From contig JAWDGP010001105.1 of the NCBI GenBank assembly GCA_033675545.1, positions 1,008,501 to 1,072,500 on the forward strand: a DNA stretch of 64,000 nt, read 5' to 3'. Of the stretch, positions 59,017 through 64,000 are shown piece after piece (within the stretch, counting starts at the first letter, position 1; each line of letters starts with the position of its first letter). The DNA is from Elysia crispata. Lineage: Eukaryota > Mollusca > Gastropoda > Plakobranchidae. Both the position numbers and the translations under genes were made by a program. Below the pieces are notes generated by a model that saw only the letters and a list, made by a program, of their open reading frames with translations, made no database searches and had not been told where the DNA came from.

Positions 59017-59042
59017 TGTGTGTGTGTGCCTGCATATGATAG

Positions 59043-59265
59043 GAACTTCACCAACCGCAAGCGCATCTACCAAGCTGATCACCTCAAACATGTTGCTATT
59101 GAGTTTCCCCTGAGGGACGGTAAAATGCCGCCTCACGTTCAAGTCACCGGCCGGCCGTGACGGGCCTGTCCCTAGCTGACCATTCTGATTACGAATTGAC
59201 GGGCTGTGTGGAGGTCACTGAAGACAAAATGCACACATGTCTGTGTCTCCGCTACAAGGTGTGAT
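59043..59265 (+). pseudogene. Exon-like coding fragment of unknown protein, frameshifted, inside the DIRS-like element
   Basis: After a CATATGATAG acceptor-like site, a protein-like frame (NFTNRKRIYQADHLKHVAIE, then FPLRDGKMPPHVQ) runs to a TGA at 59158. A second frame takes over at about 59,140 (AVTGLSLADHSDYELTGC and VEVTEDKMHTCLCLRYK) and runs to TGA near 59,265. Composition is GC-richer than the surroundings. Together this looks like one domain broken by a frameshift, or an exon ending at the GACG|GTAAAA donor-like site. I do not recognise the family. Confidence 0.45.
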
Positions 59266-59986
59266 ACCTGAGCTCTTTCGCTATCGTGAGAAAATAACTG
59301 TTAATGGCTTTGCGAGGAAAGGAAGAGAGAAATACCCAATAAGGGTGCCGGTGAAAAAGAGAGAAAGAGCGACAGAAAGAATGAAACTCTGTAGACTTCC
59401 GTCTTTTGCGACGGGGCAAGTGATTAAACATAGATTTTAGGTACAATGCATAATATCTTGATGATCAAAGTTTAATGAAACATAAAGAAAAGATCCAAGG
59501 GTCCTGTTACAAGATTGTCACCATAGTTGAACTCAAACAAGGTCAAGACCCAAAGACACAGATCATCAGCATTTTAACTTTCATATCCCTAACGTTAGTA
59601 ATAAACAGAGGAATATGAAATGAACAATTACCTGTATGCAATATGATTGTATACCAAACATGCAAGGATATCTATTGGTGTTAATATTGAACGTCACAAA
59701 CCAGCTAGGGTGGTGACATTCAGCCCTGAATAAGGGAGATCCAGATCTTGAAGGGTAAAAAGTAAAATGTATTTCTTAAATACTTACATGAGTCACCGTC
59801 ATGAATAATGAGAAGCAAAAAGAAAAGAAAAGTAAATGCGTTTGAACGTTTGAAAACAGCACAAGAACATTCAACCTGAAACAAGTTCTAGAAAGTTTTC
59901 GCTAGAATCTAGACCTAGAGCGAAACAGTGTGAGCTCCTGGACGGACCAACGCAAAAGTGAGCCTCCACGGGCGTGACCAGCCTAT

Positions 59987-60025
59987 TCTCAAGTGACCTC
60001 ATGAATATTAAGTGGGTCCGTAGAA
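59987..60025 (-). repeat. 39-bp terminal inverted repeat, right copy
   Basis: Exact reverse complement of 52654-52692. The homology of its reverse strand extends inward over AATAGGCTGGTCACGCCCGT to about 59,961 and matches 52402-52468, linking the right end to the left-end complex. Confidence 0.85.
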
Positions 60026-63000
60026 CATTAGACCAATCACGTTTTATAATACTTATTCTAGCTTGCCGTGTAAGCAGAAATCATTGAGTAGGTATAAAGC
60101 CAACAGGTGCTAGGGGCTTGCGGTCATGTTTGCATATTATAATATAAATGTATGTTATCATAACGTAAACGCACTTAAAGATATTGTCATGAGTATACAA
60201 AATAAAGTTTGAAACTTAAACTTCTTCGCAGTTGTCTCCATTTGATTCTGAAGGGATAATCCGGCTTCCTCGGGTGGTTTTCTCTGAGAATGTTCAAAGG
60301 GTTTGTGCTTTGGTATCTTATAATTTTTTTAAGTGTTATGTACACAGATTGTTGAGGATAAAACTTAAATAAGGGATAAAATAAGACACCCATGGTGAAT
60401 AGGTTTGTCTTGAAAGAAGACATCCTTGAGAGCCTGAGAGAAGTCTGTTGTAGGAAAATTCAGGTCATGAAAAGGGAACGGCGATTTTTTGCTATGCCGT
60501 ATTTCAGTTGTCGAGAGCAGGAAATGCTAATGATTCGCCTTGCAAACTTTTTATAATCTTATTGAACGCGCCTTTTATCACGAAAAAAAAATTGGAAATT
60601 AAGTCCCTAGCTTAACAAAGTTTGACCCAATACACAAACAAAAATGTGAGGAAGAGAAACAGTGGAGGGTGTTGAGTGTAGGCAAATTTAGCTGAAACAT
60701 TGAATTTGAGTTTTAATAAAAAAGGACAAAACAACTGTTGTTTTAAGTTTAAGAATAAATCCTTTAAGTTTAAACTTTTCAGATATTGGCTTTTAAAGAC
60801 CTACGTAAAAATTGAAATAAACATTTAATTTCTCCAGGTCTATAAGAGAAGTAAATTAGATTAGTTATGATTTTAAGTTTTTCAGAAATTTTTGGCTAAT
60901 TCGTTTAATTTTGCTATGAAGGAGAGTCAATATTGGACGGCAAGGTTTCTTTCTTCCTAAGGAGGCAGACTGATCATTTCTGTTTTCTCCCTAGTCACAA
61001 TTTCAATGTACTGCTAAATGCTCCAAGACTGAGCATTGGTATCACCTTAACATGTACAATTTCTATTGCATTTTAATCTGGATATACTTTGTTTTTTAGA
61101 AACCACCTCCCAAATCTGATCAATGTCAATAACTGTTGTATATAATTTATTTTTATGAAAAAAAAAAAACCCGCATGACTCATAAATATTTATAACATGT
61201 TTATGCAATAATATTTTATTTTCCTCGATGTAGCGTTTCACTTGTTAGTTTTCGGATAACTAAGCTTGATAAGATTTGTATTTCTCAATGAGAAGGAAAG
61301 GCTACGATCTAACTTGCCCATAGATTAATACAAAACTTAGATACTGTTGCTACCCAGCCGATAGTTCAATTGTACATCAACAACAAGAGTGTCCTAAGTG
61401 TATTAGAAAGATTTCACGACATTGGATAATCTTTCTGTGAATGGGCGCCATAGGCTGTGAGTAAATTTCACTGTTTGATAAGATTGTTGCGGCGAGTCAG
61501 GGGCAAATAAGGCCTGCACTCTATTGCTCTCTGTTCAGAGCCGATAGTGTCATCACATTTTTCTGCCTTTTTTTCATCATCATGATGCTGAATGAAGAAG
61601 GTAGATAGATAATAAACCAATGGAGAACATAATGGAGAGTAATTTGTAGAAGAAAAAAAAAGTATAGGATATTAATCCTGATGGCCGCGGTCTTTTATCC
61701 CGCTAAACTTGGTTGGTGACCATCAGCAAAGTTGATGTCAGATAACATAAAAACTGGAAGCGAAAACTTCCGCGGCCACCGTCGTTTGACCATATACTCT
61801 CACAATAAAGCATACAATGTCATCAAGGAAACCTTTAAATTTCACTGGTTATGAAATAAAGAAATGTCCAAAAACATGCAAGACTAAAAAGATCATCGTG
61901 GTGTCGTAGACATAATTTTTTCACATCTTTAGGCCTACAATTTACCGTTGCTTTCCAGCCGAAGTTTAATTTGGAACAGTCTCAACCAGACAAGTCCGTG
62001 GGTTGTTCACGGTGGAATACATTTTAGAATTACGTCACATATCTTTTAGCCCACTACTCGTTAAAATGCGTCAGGTATTTTTGACGTCACAGAAATGGTT
62101 GCCCGAAAAACTTGTGAATGGATGATGTCAGTTTGAGACGTCCCGAACTTTTTGTGAGCGGGAATCTCCTGTAAGCTCTCCATTTTCGTTCCCTGAACTT
62201 TGAACAAGGCGATGTAACACAGATTTGACTCTTCCAAAATGTTTACCTCTACAAATTTAAACCTGTTGTTTTGGGATTCCTTGTGGTTTCTAGCTTTACT
62301 GTGTGATCACGAGAGGAAAATTGGTGCAACTATTATGTCGTAATGTCTAGCCATTTCTCTCATACTGTATTTAGTGGGCATGATAGGTTAGAGCTTTTTT
62401 TTGGGAAATGGTTCTCCTTGGTAAATAGTATCTGATGCTAAAAATATCTCTCTTGTTTTGCGGTCCTCGTCCTAGAAATCTTATAAAACTCACATTGTTT
62501 TGGTTGTCCACTGGAGTCTAGATACTATTGAGCAGTGTACGTTTAGCGCGAGGATATTAGTTATAATTCAGCCCGTTGTGTTAGCAAGGTGCCTGTGAGG
62601 TAATTTATTGCTTCTCTTGAATTCGCGTTAGTGATTTTTAAAAAATACTTGCTTTGTTATCCTTGAAAGTGCTATAAGGTTTAATTGTCTTCGAACTCTC
62701 CAAGGATATGAATATTTTTACAAAAAAAGGGAAAAAAAATTTTTTTTAATAAACAGAAACAGAATGATTCCTTTCATTAATATATAACAAATTAGTCATT
62801 ATTTCAACAACCCTGTTTTATCTCGCCTTTAGGTAAACTGCTTTCTTTTTCTCCAGTAATAGAAGTAGTTAAGTTGAGCAGAACACGATGAGAGAATAAC
62901 TGGGTAGGGACTGGACAGGCCATAAGCCTCTAGATCTCCGGTTGTAGTGGACAAGTTTTTAAAGCAGCCAATAAATAAATCAAAGACGTTTACTGTGAAG

Positions 63001-63444
63001 CCATTTTGTTAAGTCGCAGTGAGAATAATCTTTATCTTCACCATACGACTGGTGCGGTGTCTCAAGACACATGCATGCTAAGTCGCTGTAAGATGCTTTA
63101 GTCATCGTAATAATTAGCTACTATCTTTTCTTTCTGTATCAGTTATAGTATCAAATTTCCTGTAAGAAATTTTTAATCAGAAAAATATTGAATTGATTTC
63201 TTTATGATTTCAACAAGTACACAGATCACTTCTAACATAGCGTAGATGAATAATCAAATTTGCAATTTGTCTTGTTCCGGCCTAATCTTTTTAAAAAAGA
63301 TTTCAGTACACATTTGTTTTGCTTTTTTTGAAAGACTCCTTAATTTTTTGTTCGGGCAGAGTCGCAGTCCAAATCCAATAGCATTAAAATTATTGTCAAT
63401 ATCATCATCATGAATATTATTATTATCATTAGCATTAATTATGT
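60026..63444. other. Intergenic, no gene recognised
   Basis: No repeats above background. Likely 5' flank of the gene beginning near 63.6 kb. Confidence 0.5.
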
Positions 63445-63446
63445 TT

Positions 63447-63496
<50 letters not shown>
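63445..63496 (+). repeat. (GTT)n triplet tract
   Basis: About 17 units. Confidence 0.95.
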
Positions 63497-63699
63497 ATTT
63501 TCGTCACCTACTACACGTTAACCTGCTGCTCTTTTTGCTGTTTTTGTCATATTAATTTCGTTTAAGAATCCCTATTCCCCCACACTAATCATTGTGTAAC
63601 TACATCTACAGACCCTGTTCAACTTTACCAGAATACAAACATCTTTGTACCACTCTGCCAGTGCCGGCTTGCTAAAGTCACTAGAACTCCTACCTCACT

Positions 63700-63813
63700 A
63701 TGACAACCAAACCTGGCTCATCAGTGAGCAATGGCGTGGTGACTCTCTACACAAAGCTAGTTCCGCCGACAGCTGAACTTGTCAGGGAGAACATCCAGAT
63801 CATGGAGTCCCAG
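63700..63813 (+). CDS. Possible first coding exon of a further gene (partial, runs off right edge)
   Basis: An ATG at 63700 opens 38 codons (MTTKPGSSVSNGVV...ENIQIMESQ) that end in CAG|GTTGGT, a good donor. An in-frame TAG 18 bases upstream supports the ATG as start. A T/C-rich stretch and ACATCTACAG acceptor at about 63,611 would place a 5' UTR exon boundary just upstream. The GC-richer composition contrasts with the flanks. A second frame starting at that acceptor is also open for 53 codons before a TGA, so frame choice is not certain. Family not recognised. Confidence 0.5.
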
Positions 63814-64000
63814 GTTGGTTTCTGGTTTAAAACATTACATCTACGATATCAATGCATCTACATTTAAAGTACATCAGTCATTTTACAACTGTGTAACTGT
63901 AAACTAAAATTATATTTATACGGCTGATTATTCCATTAACAATAAGTAAGTTATTGAGGTATTAGTAGTAGCAGCAGCAGCAGTTGTTGTTTTAGTAGCA
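63814..64000 (+). other. Start of intron after the possible first exon; ends in TAG/CAG repeat
   Basis: Opens with GTTGGT. The last 40 bases are TAG and CAG triplets cut by the window edge. Confidence 0.45.

Larger units (their letters stand above)
52355..60025 (-). mobile_element. Decayed DIRS-like tyrosine-recombinase retrotransposon
   Basis: Reading the minus strand gives, in order, a Gag-like ORF, reverse transcriptase, RNase H-like segment and tyrosine recombinase, the order known for DIRS-group elements. Identical 39-bp inverted repeats lie at 52654-52692 and 59987-60025. A longer inverted-repeat complex at the 3' end resembles the internal complementary region of DIRS elements, which lack true LTRs. 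Multiple frameshifts and stops, plus Ser instead of the catalytic Tyr, indicate a dead copy. The exact outer limit on the left is uncertain: 52355 or 52654. Confidence 0.75.

Overview
The window looks like nuclear DNA from an invertebrate animal. The AT-rich background, GT-AG introns of 0.9 to 5.1 kb, very dense (GA)n/(CT)n and (GTA)n/(ACT)n microsatellites, tRNA-headed SINE remnants and a DIRS-type retrotransposon together suggest a lophotrochozoan, perhaps a mollusc. That placement is inference; no marker gene fixes the species.

Layout. Positions 1 to 28.67 kb contain no coding exon I can support. They hold microsatellites, a 385-bp (TAG)n tract, a 1.2-kb array of 44-bp units resembling a tRNA gene's 5' half, and interspersed repeat fragments. 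From 28,674 to 43,417 (+) lie the last five exons of one gene. Their splice phases fit exactly (140+162+62+220+3787 nt = 1457 codons including the stop). They encode a membrane-spanning segment followed by about 1,420 residues of low-complexity, Ser-rich cytoplasmic tail that ends in a class I PDZ-ligand-like DSVI. The upstream, presumably extracellular, exons lie outside the recognisable sequence. I could not assign a family. Polyadenylation signals follow at 44.06 and 44.21 kb.

From 44.2 to 52.3 kb no gene is supported; there is a 31-bp tandem array and a G-run. From about 52.36 to 60.03 kb lies a decayed DIRS-like retrotransposon on the minus strand: Gag-like ORF, reverse transcriptase with YIDD, RNase H-like segment, then a tyrosine recombinase. 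It is bounded by exact 39-bp inverted repeats and has an 83-bp-arm foldback at its 3' end. Its 5' leader contains about 18 copies of a short hairpin-forming repeat, a GA/CT inverted microsatellite pair, and a plus-strand exon-like sequence that may be captured host DNA. Frameshifts, stop codons and loss of the recombinase tyrosine suggest it is inactive.

At the right edge (63,700 to 63,813) is a possible first coding exon of another plus-strand gene that leaves the window. The most noteworthy items are the unrecognised transmembrane/PDZ-tail protein, the tRNA-half tandem array, and the DIRS element with its hairpin-repeat leader.
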